DNA from: Foetidibacter luteolus | GTDB taxonomy: Bacteria; Bacteroidota; Bacteroidia; Chitinophagales; Chitinophagaceae | Direction: 5' to 3' | Length of the DNA: 35,201 bases | Assembly: GCF_009650435.1 (NCBI RefSeq) | Contig: NZ_VVIP01000061.1 | Location: 1 to 35,201 of the forward strand | Shown here: positions 25,073-34,480 of the stretch, piece after piece | Position numbering within the stretch: the first letter of the stretch is position 1 | How the letters are laid out: every line of letters begins with the position of its first letter | The notes under the pieces: generated by a model | Seen by the model: only the letters and a program-made list of their open reading frames with translations | What the model was told of the DNA's origin: nothing | The model's database searches: none | Translations under genes and position numbers: made by a program

Positions 25073-28000
25073 ATGAAGCAGGTTTTTCATTTCGTATTAG
25101 TATCCCTACTGACACTTTTGAATACAGATTTAGTAGCACAAAATACTTCTAAGCCTGTCGGTGCAACAGCGGGATCTGTTGAAGTAGGTGCAGGAAATGC
25201 TACATATACCATTCCAATACAGGTTCCTCCTGGAACAAATGGTCTGGTTCCCAACATCAGTATAAGCTATAATTCACAAGCTGGCAATGGAGTTGCAGGA
25301 GTTGGCTGGTCCGTTAGTGGGTTATCTGCTATCACGCGGGGAGGGAAAAATATATATCATAACGGAATTGTTCAACCAGTAAGCTTCACAGCAGACGATA
25401 ATTTTTATCTGGATGGCGTAAAGATTAATCAGGTTAGTAGCAGCACAAACGGAGTTGAAACTGATTTATCTGTATCTGTAAGAGAAACTGGTCTGGGTGC
25501 CTACTATGCAACCAATAGCATTGAATTCTTGCCTGGCTTTACCAGTGAGACTTCGGCTGTTTTTAGTGCTGAAATTGTTAATAGCCCAAATGCCAATGGC
25601 GGTAATCCGTATTATGCGATGGAAAATGAAACCTTTGCACAAATTATTCCTTCGCCTGCCGGCTCTTCCAATCCCACCTGGTTTAAAGTTGTTGCAAAAG
25701 ATGGCAGTATCATAGAATTCGGTAATACTGCAGATAGCCGGATAATGACGAATGATGGCCTAAAAATCATGATGTGGCGATTAAATCGCATTAAAGATAT
25801 TAATGGCAATTATATTGATTTTGTGTATGACAATACCAACCGGGACAGCAGGATTAAAACAATAAAATATACAGGCAATACCAACACGGGGTTATTGCCA
25901 TATAACTTTATAACCTTTAATTACGTATCAAGATCAGATAATGTTACTTTATATGAAAGCGGTTCCTCTCTTACATCGAACTACCTTTTGAGTGAAATTC
26001 AAATCCTGGCGGACAATGATATCTTGTTCAAAAAGTACCAGTTTTCCTACAACAATTTTAATGGGGCATCTTTTCTAAAAGATGTTAAGGAAATTGGCTC
26101 GGACGGTACGACTGACTTAAACCCAACAACTTTTACTTATGGCACGTCTGAAGTCGTAAGCCCTATAAATATATTGCCTCCTTATAATTTTCTCCCTTCT
26201 TCCAGGGATTGCATATCTGGTGATTTTGATGGCGATGGAAAATCGGATATTCTGGCAGCCTATTTTTATTATGATAACCAGGGGATAAAACACCATAATC
26301 AGTATTATTTATTGAAAGATTTTTCAGGATTTGGTTCTAATCCAACTGTGTCTGTAATATACAGTACGAGCAGTTTAGATAATGCCAATGGGCGCACCAC
26401 AGAGGTGGTGAGTGCTCGCAAGCATTACAACTTTATGGCCAATGATTATGATGGCGATGGCAAAGATGATGTCACAATGGCAAAGACTTATCTTGATCAG
26501 CTTGGGGGCGCAACAGTACGGGCTTTTGACCGCATTACCATACACTATACTAAAATCTACACATCAAGCTCCGGTTGGACATATCAGGCGCAAAATTTTA
26601 CACAAATCCCTCACAGCTCTTTGTATGTGCAGGACTTCAAGTATATCCATGCAAATGGTAACTATTTTATTCCGGGAGATTTTGATGGGGATGGAAACCA
26701 GGATTATATCTTAATAACTGGTATTAACGCAACTAATTCATTTAAAGGATTTTTATCTTGTCCTAAGACTGGAGTAGTTAATGAAGAGATTGCCGGTTTC
26801 GGTGTAGGAGGCGATCCGTCGTCTGCTTTTTACGCAACGACTATTGCAGAGGCAGATGATATTGTTACGCTTGACTTTGATGGTGATGGGAAAACAGAAA
26901 TACTCGTTGTAAAAGGAGCAAGTAGTTATATCCTGTCCGTTCATCCTGTCTCTGCTTCCACCGGCTTTAACTACGGGGCAACGCTGATTCATACAACTTC
27001 TGAATTTTCCAGCGGAGCTAAAATATATGTGGGAGATTTTAACGGGGACAGAAAAATGGATTTATTGGTAAGGAACAGTGCTACACAATCTTCCACTCCC
27101 TGGAAGATTTTATTTAGTACCGGTAAGTCCTTTGTAGTAAGTGGAAGTCCATTCACTCTACACCAACCAGTCTTTACTGGTGATAGCCCTGGCTATTCAG
27201 ACGCACATATTCTTAATATTGGTGATTTTAATAGTGATGGGAAAAGCGATATATTTCTTGCATTAGACCATGAGAACGGAACGGCTCTCTTTGATGTCTA
27301 TTATAGTACTGGAAGTGCTTTTCTTGCCGAAGCATTTTCCATCGCCAATACTTCTATCAATGGGGACAATACATTGCAAGGGGACTTCAATACCGATTCC
27401 AGGTCGGATTTCATGAGTTTGCTCGGTAATACTGGCAAAATAGTATGCTTTAAACCTTTTAAACAGGACAGGTTACTAGCCCAGGTAACAAATGGGCTCG
27501 GTCATACTACAAAAATTAACTATAAATTGATGACCGATGATAGTGGTCCTAATGTGATATACCAACGTTCAACGCAGTATCAATTTGACGTTTTAAATGG
27601 CACAAGCCCTAATGGAAATCCTTACAATGTAATTCAGATACCCTCTTATTTGCTTTCTTCAATAGAAACACCAGACGCTCTTGGAGGAACTAGGATAAAT
27701 AGCTTTACATATCAGGATGCTGTGCTGTATCGGGGAGGAAGAGGGTATCTTGGATATAAGAAAATTGTTTCCAGCGACAACATATCTGGTGAAAGCTTAA
27801 CAACTGAAAATGAGATAAACGTTCAGTTCTCCGTGCCTTATCTAATTAAGAAATCTTCGCAGGTCGGCACCACTTTATTGAGCGAAGAAATATTTGCATC
27901 TTCATTCAAAAATTTAGGCACGGGGTATACAGATAAAAGATATTTCCAAAAGATTAATAAAGTAACAAGTATAAATTATCTGACCGGCTCCGCCCGCGAA

Positions 28001-31000
28001 ACATACAACACCTTTGACAACTTCGGAAATATTACGTCAACCCAGACCAAAATCGGAACTTACGCCTCAAACAGCGTTACTCCAATTGAGACGGTTTCCA
28101 GTATGACAGGATACGGGGTCAAAAATTCACCCGTACCTTCCAGGCCAGAGACCATTAGCATGACCAATTCGAGGTCCGGTTCACCAGCGGTCTCATCCAA
28201 AACCAGGATTGTCTATAACTCAATAGGCATCGTTGAGTCCCAAACTGCATTCGCCGGTGAACCGAAGGCTATAACAACTTCCTATACATATAATTCGCTT
28301 GGGGGAATATCTCAAACAGTCATTTCTTCTCCAGGACTAAATGCCCATACTGTAAAATACACCTTCGATAGTTATGCAAGATATCCAATTAAGAAAGAAT
28401 GGATTGGAGGGCCGTCACCACGCTCTGAAAGTTTTACCTACGATCCCGTTTGGGGCAAGCAGCTTACTCACACATCTATCGATGGGTTGACTGTTGGTTA
28501 TGAATACGATAAGTTTGGCTCTATTACTAAAGTTACGTTCCCTGATGGCAATACTGCTAATTATTCTTTGGGATGGGAGCTTCAAAATGGCAATACATAT
28601 TATAGTTTGACAACCCAAAGTGGATTACCTACTATTAAAAATTGGTTTGACATTTTAGGCCGAAAGACCAAAATGCAAACTACAGGATTCAATAGCCAAT
28701 GGCTAACACAAGTAACGACTTACGATCAAAGGGGAAACATTTCAACTCAATCAAATCAGTATTACTCAACAGAAACCCCATTAATTACAACAAATACTTA
28801 TGATAATTATAACCGGCTCATAAAATCCAGTAATACGATTACCTATACAGACTATATATATACCTTGCTCAGTGGCGGCAAGATGCAAACTGAAATTAAA
28901 AATGCCGCTGGTCAAAGTAGAAGTCAAGTCACTGATGCAACTGGTAAAATTGCTTCAATAATAGATAATGGAGGTCAGTTAGATTTTACCTATGATAGTT
29001 GGGGTAATCAGTCTCAGGTAAAACAAGGTAGCGTCACCCTGATTAATAGTGCTTACGACAAATACGGAAAAAGAACTTCTATCACAGAAAAAAATGCAGG
29101 CACAATTTCAACAGAATATGATGCTTATGGGCAGCTAAAAAAACAAACTGATGCAAATGGAAATATCTATAATTACGCCTACGACAATTATGGCCGTCTA
29201 CTTTCACGTCAGGGACCAGAAGGCGTTACCAACTATGAATATTTTACAAATGGAACGTATAGCAATGATAATCTTCAAAAGATTACAGGGTTTAATGGCG
29301 TAGTCCAGGAGTATACCTACGATAACCTTAGAAGGCTACAGAATGAAAAAATATCTGTAGATGGCTCAATATATAATACCTCTTATTCCTATGATCAATA
29401 TAGTAATCTTATTCAAACCACTTATCCATCCGGGGTAGTAGTTATAAATGATTATGATGCCAGTGGATACCTTTTGAATGTGAAAGGAGGGAATGTTTCT
29501 GCCCCAACTACACTGTTTACAGGGTCTCAAATGAATGGGTATGGGCAATATACATCGTATTCGCTTGGCAATGGCAAAAGCGGTCAGAATACGTATTATT
29601 ACGGCAGTCCTAATAGATTTTATACACAAGGATTGCAAGACTTAAACTTTACCATAGATTATTCCAGGGGCAACCTCTCACAAAGGAAGGATATTATCAA
29701 AAATGTTACTGAGAATTTCACTTATGACAATCTAAATCGGCTGACTTCAACTACAGTCAATGGCGTACAGCAAATATCAATCAGCTATGATGGTAGTGCT
29801 AGCTTTTCTATGGGAAATATTGTTTCTAAAACGGATGCTGGTAGCTACGTTTATAGAAATGATAAGATACATGCTACAGCATATATAACAAACCCTGCCG
29901 GTCAGCAAACACCGCCTTCAAACATTTCTACAGTAGAGCAAAATTTGGGTTACACCCCATTTTTGAAGACGGGAAATATTTCCCAGGGGATAAATGATTT
30001 GGATTTCATTTACAGCCCCAATTATCAAAGAATAAAAACCACTCAAAAACAAAATGGAGCCGTCACTGATACCAAATATTTTTTAAATAACTATGAAAAG
30101 CAGATATCAGGTGGAGTGACAAGAGAAATTCATTATGTGGCGGGAGGGAATGGTATTTGCGCCATCATTGTTAGGCAAGGAGGTGTAAACAATTTCTATT
30201 TTGTCTATACAGATCACTTAGGCTCTATATTGACAGTCACCGATATCGCTGGTACTAAAGTTGCGGAGCAAAATTTTGATGCCTGGGGACGACACCGCAA
30301 TCCATCTAATTGGCAGTATGGATCTGTTACTGCAAACCCGGCCTGGCTTTATCGGGGGTTCACCGGGCATGAACATTTAAATACATTCGGTCTGATTAAT
30401 ATGAATGGCCGGATGTACGATCCTATAACCGGAAGAATGTTAAGTCCTGACAATTATGTTCCGGATCCTCTAAGTACGCAAGGTTATAACAGATATGGTT
30501 ATGCTAACAATAATCCGTTGAACCATGTAGATCCTGATGGTAACTGGTGGTTTTTGATTCCGGCAATTATTGGAGGGGTTATGAATGTGGCAACGCATTG
30601 GGATCAAATCAGTAACCTCAAAGATGGGTTGGTGGCTTTCGGTATAGGAGCAGTCGCGGGTACTGCCGCATATTTTACAGGTGGGGCGGCGGCTGGGGCA
30701 GTTGGTGCGGGTGGATTCCTTGGAGGCATTGCCGCGGGAGTTGGCGGTTCCGTTGTGTCCAGCCCCATTCAAGGAATTGGAAATATGGTTTATTTTGGAG
30801 ATACTTACAGTGTAGATCAATTTGGAAAGGATGTTGCTATTGGCGGAATTACCGGGGGAGTCACAGGAGGAACGATCTCCGCACTTAGAGGCAGGAACTT
30901 TTGGAATGGCGATATCAGGGGAACAAATCCTGCTACTGGCCAGCCGGCCTCCAGATTTTCATTCAGAAATGATAGATTATTGATGGAAGATGGGTGGAAA

Positions 31001-31540
31001 AAAAACCCCAACGGAACTTGGTCAAGAGCACGCGTCATAGTGGAAAGCCCGGTTTTTCAGGACGCTTTAGAAGACAGAGTTACTAATTTTGCAGGCGTAG
31101 ATGCCGGTGGACCCAGTGCCGGAGGGTATTACTCTGAGACAATACGAACAAAAGTTCCTCTTCCTAGTGCTACCTTTATAAATAGCTCTGAAAAAGGAGT
31201 TACAATTGGATTGGGACTGGATGAAGATCTAATAGCGCATCGATTCACCGATGCAATAACTTATAAAAATGCAGGATGGCAACAAGCTGGTTTAACAAGA
31301 GTTGATTGGGGGAGGGCATCGATTGATGATTTTTATTTTAAACAATCATTTTATGATGCTGCAAGTAATGCAAGCAATATAAGATTTGATGTATCAAATT
31401 TTAATCCTGCTTTTCCGCAACCAGGCGTAACTAGCTTTGAATTTAAACATATCATTAACAACCCAAATCTGCTACAAAAAACAATTTTCACACAAAATGG
31501 CTCTCAGGTTTTTTGGAATGGCAGTGCGTTCACAAAGTAA
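25073..31540 (+). CDS. Giant RHS/SpvB-type polymorphic toxin
   Basis: This 2155-aa secreted protein opens with a signal peptide (MKQVFHFVLVSLLTLLNTDL, then VAQ). An SpvB/TcB-like N-terminal domain follows (YTIPIQVPPGTNGLVPNISI). Seven FG-GAP/VCBS calcium-binding blades lie between about 380 and 780 (for example GDFDGDGKSDILAAY, DFDGDGKTEILV, GDFNSDGKSDIFL). A long run of RHS/YD repeats occupies about 1000-1600. The RHS core motif lies at about 1710-1823: YTDHLGSILTVTD, then GLINMNGRMYDPITGRMLSP and NPLNHVDPDGN. After it comes a glycine-rich hydrophobic segment (about 1828-1935) and then a C-terminal domain of about 215 residues that I do not recognise. In this architecture the RHS shell encloses a C-terminal toxin released by cleavage. 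The gene that follows by 5 bases fits an immunity gene. Export through the envelope is implied by the signal peptide. Confidence 0.93.
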   Translation: MKQVFHFVLVSLLTLLNTDLVAQNTSKPVGATAGSVEVGAGNATYTIPIQVPPGTNGLVPNISISYNSQAGNGVAGVGWSVSGLSAITRGGKNIYHNGIVQPVSFTADDNFYLDGVKINQVSSSTNGVETDLSVSVRETGLGAYYATNSIEFLPGFTSETSAVFSAEIVNSPNANGGNPYYAMENETFAQIIPSPAGSSNPTWFKVVAKDGSIIEFGNTADSRIMTNDGLKIMMWRLNRIKDINGNYIDFVYDNTNRDSRIKTIKYTGNTNTGLLPYNFITFNYVSRSDNVTLYESGSSLTSNYLLSEIQILADNDILFKKYQFSYNNFNGASFLKDVKEIGSDGTTDLNPTTFTYGTSEVVSPINILPPYNFLPSSRDCISGDFDGDGKSDILAAYFYYDNQGIKHHNQYYLLKDFSGFGSNPTVSVIYSTSSLDNANGRTTEVVSARKHYNFMANDYDGDGKDDVTMAKTYLDQLGGATVRAFDRITIHYTKIYTSSSGWTYQAQNFTQIPHSSLYVQDFKYIHANGNYFIPGDFDGDGNQDYILITGINATNSFKGFLSCPKTGVVNEEIAGFGVGGDPSSAFYATTIAEADDIVTLDFDGDGKTEILVVKGASSYILSVHPVSASTGFNYGATLIHTTSEFSSGAKIYVGDFNGDRKMDLLVRNSATQSSTPWKILFSTGKSFVVSGSPFTLHQPVFTGDSPGYSDAHILNIGDFNSDGKSDIFLALDHENGTALFDVYYSTGSAFLAEAFSIANTSINGDNTLQGDFNTDSRSDFMSLLGNTGKIVCFKPFKQDRLLAQVTNGLGHTTKINYKLMTDDSGPNVIYQRSTQYQFDVLNGTSPNGNPYNVIQIPSYLLSSIETPDALGGTRINSFTYQDAVLYRGGRGYLGYKKIVSSDNISGESLTTENEINVQFSVPYLIKKSSQVGTTLLSEEIFASSFKNLGTGYTDKRYFQKINKVTSINYLTGSARETYNTFDNFGNITSTQTKIGTYASNSVTPIETVSSMTGYGVKNSPVPSRPETISMTNSRSGSPAVSSKTRIVYNSIGIVESQTAFAGEPKAITTSYTYNSLGGISQTVISSPGLNAHTVKYTFDSYARYPIKKEWIGGPSPRSESFTYDPVWGKQLTHTSIDGLTVGYEYDKFGSITKVTFPDGNTANYSLGWELQNGNTYYSLTTQSGLPTIKNWFDILGRKTKMQTTGFNSQWLTQVTTYDQRGNISTQSNQYYSTETPLITTNTYDNYNRLIKSSNTITYTDYIYTLLSGGKMQTEIKNAAGQSRSQVTDATGKIASIIDNGGQLDFTYDSWGNQSQVKQGSVTLINSAYDKYGKRTSITEKNAGTISTEYDAYGQLKKQTDANGNIYNYAYDNYGRLLSRQGPEGVTNYEYFTNGTYSNDNLQKITGFNGVVQEYTYDNLRRLQNEKISVDGSIYNTSYSYDQYSNLIQTTYPSGVVVINDYDASGYLLNVKGGNVSAPTTLFTGSQMNGYGQYTSYSLGNGKSGQNTYYYGSPNRFYTQGLQDLNFTIDYSRGNLSQRKDIIKNVTENFTYDNLNRLTSTTVNGVQQISISYDGSASFSMGNIVSKTDAGSYVYRNDKIHATAYITNPAGQQTPPSNISTVEQNLGYTPFLKTGNISQGINDLDFIYSPNYQRIKTTQKQNGAVTDTKYFLNNYEKQISGGVTREIHYVAGGNGICAIIVRQGGVNNFYFVYTDHLGSILTVTDIAGTKVAEQNFDAWGRHRNPSNWQYGSVTANPAWLYRGFTGHEHLNTFGLINMNGRMYDPITGRMLSPDNYVPDPLSTQGYNRYGYANNNPLNHVDPDGNWWFLIPAIIGGVMNVATHWDQISNLKDGLVAFGIGAVAGTAAYFTGGAAAGAVGAGGFLGGIAAGVGGSVVSSPIQGIGNMVYFGDTYSVDQFGKDVAIGGITGGVTGGTISALRGRNFWNGDIRGTNPATGQPASRFSFRNDRLLMEDGWKKNPNGTWSRARVIVESPVFQDALEDRVTNFAGVDAGGPSAGGYYSETIRTKVPLPSATFINSSEKGVTIGLGLDEDLIAHRFTDAITYKNAGWQQAGLTRVDWGRASIDDFYFKQSFYDAASNASNIRFDVSNFNPAFPQPGVTSFEFKHIINNPNLLQKTIFTQNGSQVFWNGSAFTK

Positions 31541-31545
31541 TCACA

Positions 31546-31914
31546 ATGAATATAATTACAGATTTGGAAAAGGCCAATCTCATCCTTAAAAAGTACAGTG
31601 GCGCTAAACTTCAAATATGGATGTTTAGCCGAAGTTTAAAAAGGATAGCTATAAAATTGTCGTTGGATGGCAAGCCTGAAGTCGTTTATTTAATAGGTAT
31701 TGGTTGCGAAACCTTTCATGGTGATTTTCTTTTACACAATGCACATTTGCATATAACTCTGGAAAGGGGAACCGATTATTCTGATAACGATATAACAAAA
31801 ATTAGTGACAATATTGTGGGATTTGAACTTACAACATCTGCAGGATTCTCCTTGGCGCAAGGAGTTGAAGAAGAATTCGGTGATTCATTTGAAAATTTCA
31901 TTTTGAGAAAATAA
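31546..31914 (+). CDS. Probable immunity protein to the RHS toxin
   Basis: The product is 122 aa, cytoplasmic and acidic, with no signal. It starts at ATG 31546 (MNIITDLEKANLILKKYSG), 5 bases after the RHS stop codon. An upstream in-frame ATG at 31513 would overlap the RHS gene and give an unlikely lead. The fold cannot be named: it is a mixed alpha/beta protein with beta strands around AIKLSLDGKPEVVYLIGIG and HNAHLHITLERG. Size, orientation and spacing are as expected for the immunity gene of a polymorphic toxin, which neutralises the toxin in the producing cell. Function is inferred from context only. Confidence 0.7.
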   Translation: MNIITDLEKANLILKKYSGAKLQIWMFSRSLKRIAIKLSLDGKPEVVYLIGIGCETFHGDFLLHNAHLHITLERGTDYSDNDITKISDNIVGFELTTSAGFSLAQGVEEEFGDSFENFILRK

Positions 31915-31996
31915 AATTCGGCACAAAAAACAGATTTAAGATTTGATGATTTTTCGGTTACAACTTACTAGCCAATGCAAGTAAAATGAAAGAATT

Positions 31997-32563
31997 ATGA
32001 AAATTAGATTCATCCTCGTTGTATTATTAATCTTTACTATCAATATACTGAACGCACAAGATAGCATTCAGCCTCCGTCAGGTGCACTTATTATTACCGA
32101 CACTCAATATTATAGCGGTGTGTATCTTAACTTTGAGGAGTTTAAAAATAACCAACCATCCATTCCTTATGTAATTGCAAAAGTTGACGAAAAGGACAGC
32201 GTTAGCTTTATAATTTACAAGCAATTATCTGATAGCACCTTTGAAAAGATTGAAAGTGCCTGGGGAATTTGCATACGAAATGAAATATATGTGTTAGATA
32301 AAGGGCTTCTTATCCCCATTGAGAAAAAGGATACTTCTTTTTTCGCCTCCGCTACGATTGATCCCGAAGTCCGAAAGAATCAAGCTGTCTTTTGGAGACG
32401 CAGTATGAAAAATATAAACAGCAAGGATTGTAATCCTTTTTCAAAAATGGCAAGCTCCAATAACGAGAGTGAAAGTAACACCACTATTCAGCGAAAAGGA
32501 GAAGCCGAAGCCAAATTAGATTATGGCAAGCTAGACATGTTTAGCGGGAAACTGAACTTCTAA
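31997..32563 (+). CDS. Secreted protein of unknown function
   Basis: The 188-aa product begins with a signal peptide (KIRFILVVLLIFTINILNAQ). The mature part is small, soluble and rich in charged residues and serine/asparagine, with beta-type stretches (ALIITDTQYYSGVYLNFEEF). I do not recognise a family. It follows the immunity gene by 82 bases on the same strand and lies before an outer-membrane barrel, so it may be a periplasmic or surface partner in the toxin locus. Confidence 0.65.
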   Translation: MKIRFILVVLLIFTINILNAQDSIQPPSGALIITDTQYYSGVYLNFEEFKNNQPSIPYVIAKVDEKDSVSFIIYKQLSDSTFEKIESAWGICIRNEIYVLDKGLLIPIEKKDTSFFASATIDPEVRKNQAVFWRRSMKNINSKDCNPFSKMASSNNESESNTTIQRKGEAEAKLDYGKLDMFSGKLNF

Positions 32564-32654
32564 CCATTATATGAAAATACCTTTTGGGGTTATGCATAGG
32601 TACTGTTGAATGGCAGGAAGCAGGTAATAATTTAGGTAAATCAATATCCAGAAT

Positions 32655-33314
32655 ATGAACAGATTTATTTCGACTGGCGTTCTAATGCTCGCTTTCACTG
32701 CTCTCATTGGCCAGCAAAATGGCAAAATAAAATTTGGCGCTCATGCAGGTATAAATATCGCTAACATTGTTAGCAAACTCAATAATACTGGCTTTAGTTA
32801 TAGCCAGAGTGCAATCGTAGGATTTAATGCTGGTGTTTCAGCGGAAATACATATTGCCAATGGATTTTACTTACAACCAGAACCTTCCTTTTCACAGCTT
32901 GGTGCTAAAATTTATCCTATTCCATTCAGTTACTACAGTCAATACCTGGGCAGTGGTGATTCTGGAAACGTCACTGTGAAGTCAGTGCTCAATTATATAA
33001 CCTTGCCTGTTTTGATAAAATACAAATTACAAGGTACCGGCCTTGGATTTTTTATTGGAGGGCAATATGGGGTTTTAGTTCGCGCAACAGATAAAGTAAG
33101 CAATAGTTCAAAATCAATATTGGTAAATTCAAAAGATGACTACAATTCGGGAGATTTTGCAGGCTTGATTGGCGCGGAGTATTATTTGCCTTTGGGGATA
33201 GGTCTTTCTGCAAAATATCAACATGGATTCAGTAATATACAAAAAGGGTCAGAAGCAATTGGTACCGTAAAGAATCGCGCTTTTTCCATAGCAATCAGTT
33301 ATAGGCTTAATTGA
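32655..33314 (+). CDS. Outer-membrane beta-barrel (PorT-like)
   Basis: This 219-aa protein has a signal peptide (MNRFISTGVLMLAFTALIGQ). Alternating beta-strands follow, typical of the small outer-membrane barrels of Bacteroidota: KIKFGAHAGINIANIVSK, FYLQPEPSFSQLGAK, LNYITLPVLIKYKLQ, LGFFIGGQYGVLVRA, GLIGAEYYLPLGIGLSAKYQ. It ends with an aromatic-containing last strand (FSIAISYRLN). The family (PorT/OmpA-beta-brl type) is common. A role in export or surface display for the locus is possible but unproven. Confidence 0.82.
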   Translation: MNRFISTGVLMLAFTALIGQQNGKIKFGAHAGINIANIVSKLNNTGFSYSQSAIVGFNAGVSAEIHIANGFYLQPEPSFSQLGAKIYPIPFSYYSQYLGSGDSGNVTVKSVLNYITLPVLIKYKLQGTGLGFFIGGQYGVLVRATDKVSNSSKSILVNSKDDYNSGDFAGLIGAEYYLPLGIGLSAKYQHGFSNIQKGSEAIGTVKNRAFSIAISYRLN

Positions 33315-33386
33315 TGCCTTGACAAAAAATGATAGCGTAGGTCTGGTAGATTGATTACAGTGATAAGAAAGTTAAATATCTTATAT

Positions 33387-33857
33387 ATGAGACGTTTATT
33401 TACATTATTGGCAGTATTGTGCACGCTTCAGATAGTTAGCGCTCAAAGCATTCCCCCACAAACCTGCGGCATATTGTATACTTACGATAATGCGGGCAAT
33501 CGTATTAAACAGGAATATTATTGTAACAATAGCACGCCACGAGTGGCCACCAATCAAAATGATACCCTGTTGTCCTCGAAAGGGGCTGAGTTAGTGACTT
33601 CAGACAATTCAAGCTTTCAGGTTGTAGATGCCCTTTATCCTAATCCAACGACGGGGGTTTTCTTCCTAACCTTCAGTAAGACATTGCAAAACGCAAAAAT
33701 TTATCTCACTGATCTAAATGGTCGGGTTGTAAATCAATTCAAAGGGAATGGCACCAGAATAAGTTTTGATTTATCTGAGCAACCGAGTGGCGTTTATTTC
33801 GTCAGAATAGAAGATGCTGGAGTTGTAATAAGCAAAAAAGTAATTAAAGCCTATTAA
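33387..33857 (+). CDS. T9SS-sorted small protein with one YD-like repeat
   Basis: I chose the ATG at 33387 (156 aa), which gives a clear signal peptide (RRLFTLLAVLCTLQIVSAQS). An earlier in-frame ATG at 33351 would add 12 residues. The mature protein has one YD-type repeat (YTYDNAGNRIKQEYYC) flanked by a few cysteines. It then has a type IX secretion C-terminal sorting domain: DALYPNPTTGVFFLTF, AKIYLTDLNGRVV, and the closing GVYFVRIEDAGVVISKKVIK. The sorting domain directs export through T9SS and surface attachment. The single YD repeat links it to the RHS protein upstream, so it may be a cut-down cousin or accessory. Confidence 0.82.
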   Translation: MRRLFTLLAVLCTLQIVSAQSIPPQTCGILYTYDNAGNRIKQEYYCNNSTPRVATNQNDTLLSSKGAELVTSDNSSFQVVDALYPNPTTGVFFLTFSKTLQNAKIYLTDLNGRVVNQFKGNGTRISFDLSEQPSGVYFVRIEDAGVVISKKVIKAY

Positions 33858-34480
33858 CATAAAGCAATTTTTCTGAGAGAACTTTTTGACACTTAGTTAG
33901 AACATTTGTCTTTACAATAGTAAATAAGCGAAAGGAAGCGGGCAAAACTGTACACATCCCGGAACTGCTTGAGAGCATGACGCATGAATTGTAATGACAC
34001 ATAGGTCTCATAACTAGTGATATACAGAGGCTCTTAGTTCCTGTTTTGGGCATTGGTTAACCAATACCTGACTCTTAGATTTCATCATCTACTATCATTT
34101 TTCTACCTTTGCAATAGCTCTTAAAATTTATCGGCACCATCGCCATGATACTATCTGAAAAGATATGAACGGAACTGACGGTTACTGGTTTTATCATAGA
34201 CAAGAGATTAGGGTAAAATTCTGACCTAAAACTCTATTGAGTGAATCATTGAGTTGTAAAGGCCCATTTTACGAAACCATTATCCAGAAAGGGTTTCAAG
34301 GCCAGGTTCTCGACCTGTCTTCCCGACTTAAGTTTGTTCATTCCATGATTTTTGGCGATTTAGGATTTTTTAATCTCCTTCCCATATCATAGCCTCTCTC
34401 CAACAAAAGTTTTCTAAGCCAACTTATCGACTTATTCCAGCCTATCTCTTTCAATGGGTACCAAAATCTATAAATATGAA
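33858..34480. other. Gap between the toxin locus and the right-end recombinase
   Basis: These 623 bases hold no complete gene. On the + strand, 33890-33994 is open without a start and reads like the end of a protein (NKRKEAGKTVHIPELLESMT and a stop). It may be a remnant. The region downstream of the recombinase gene is where an attachment site would be expected, but no tRNA end and no clear direct repeat with the left side was found. Confidence 0.45.

Noticed and set aside
26218..27420. Repeated D-x-D-x-D-G segments as a possible DNA-level repeat or CRISPR
   Set aside because: They are FG-GAP protein blades in the RHS-type gene. DNA spacing and sequence vary and no array structure exists.
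33844..34053. 69-codon minus-strand frame after the T9SS-sorted gene
   Set aside because: It overlaps the end of the sorted gene and has no motif or neighbour support.
19198..34335. Similar 20-base stretches at about 19.2 kb and 34.3 kb (TTCTCGACYTGTCTTCC)
   Set aside because: One mismatch plus one gap in about 20 bases is near chance for a 35-kb window, and neither copy lies at an element edge that I can define.
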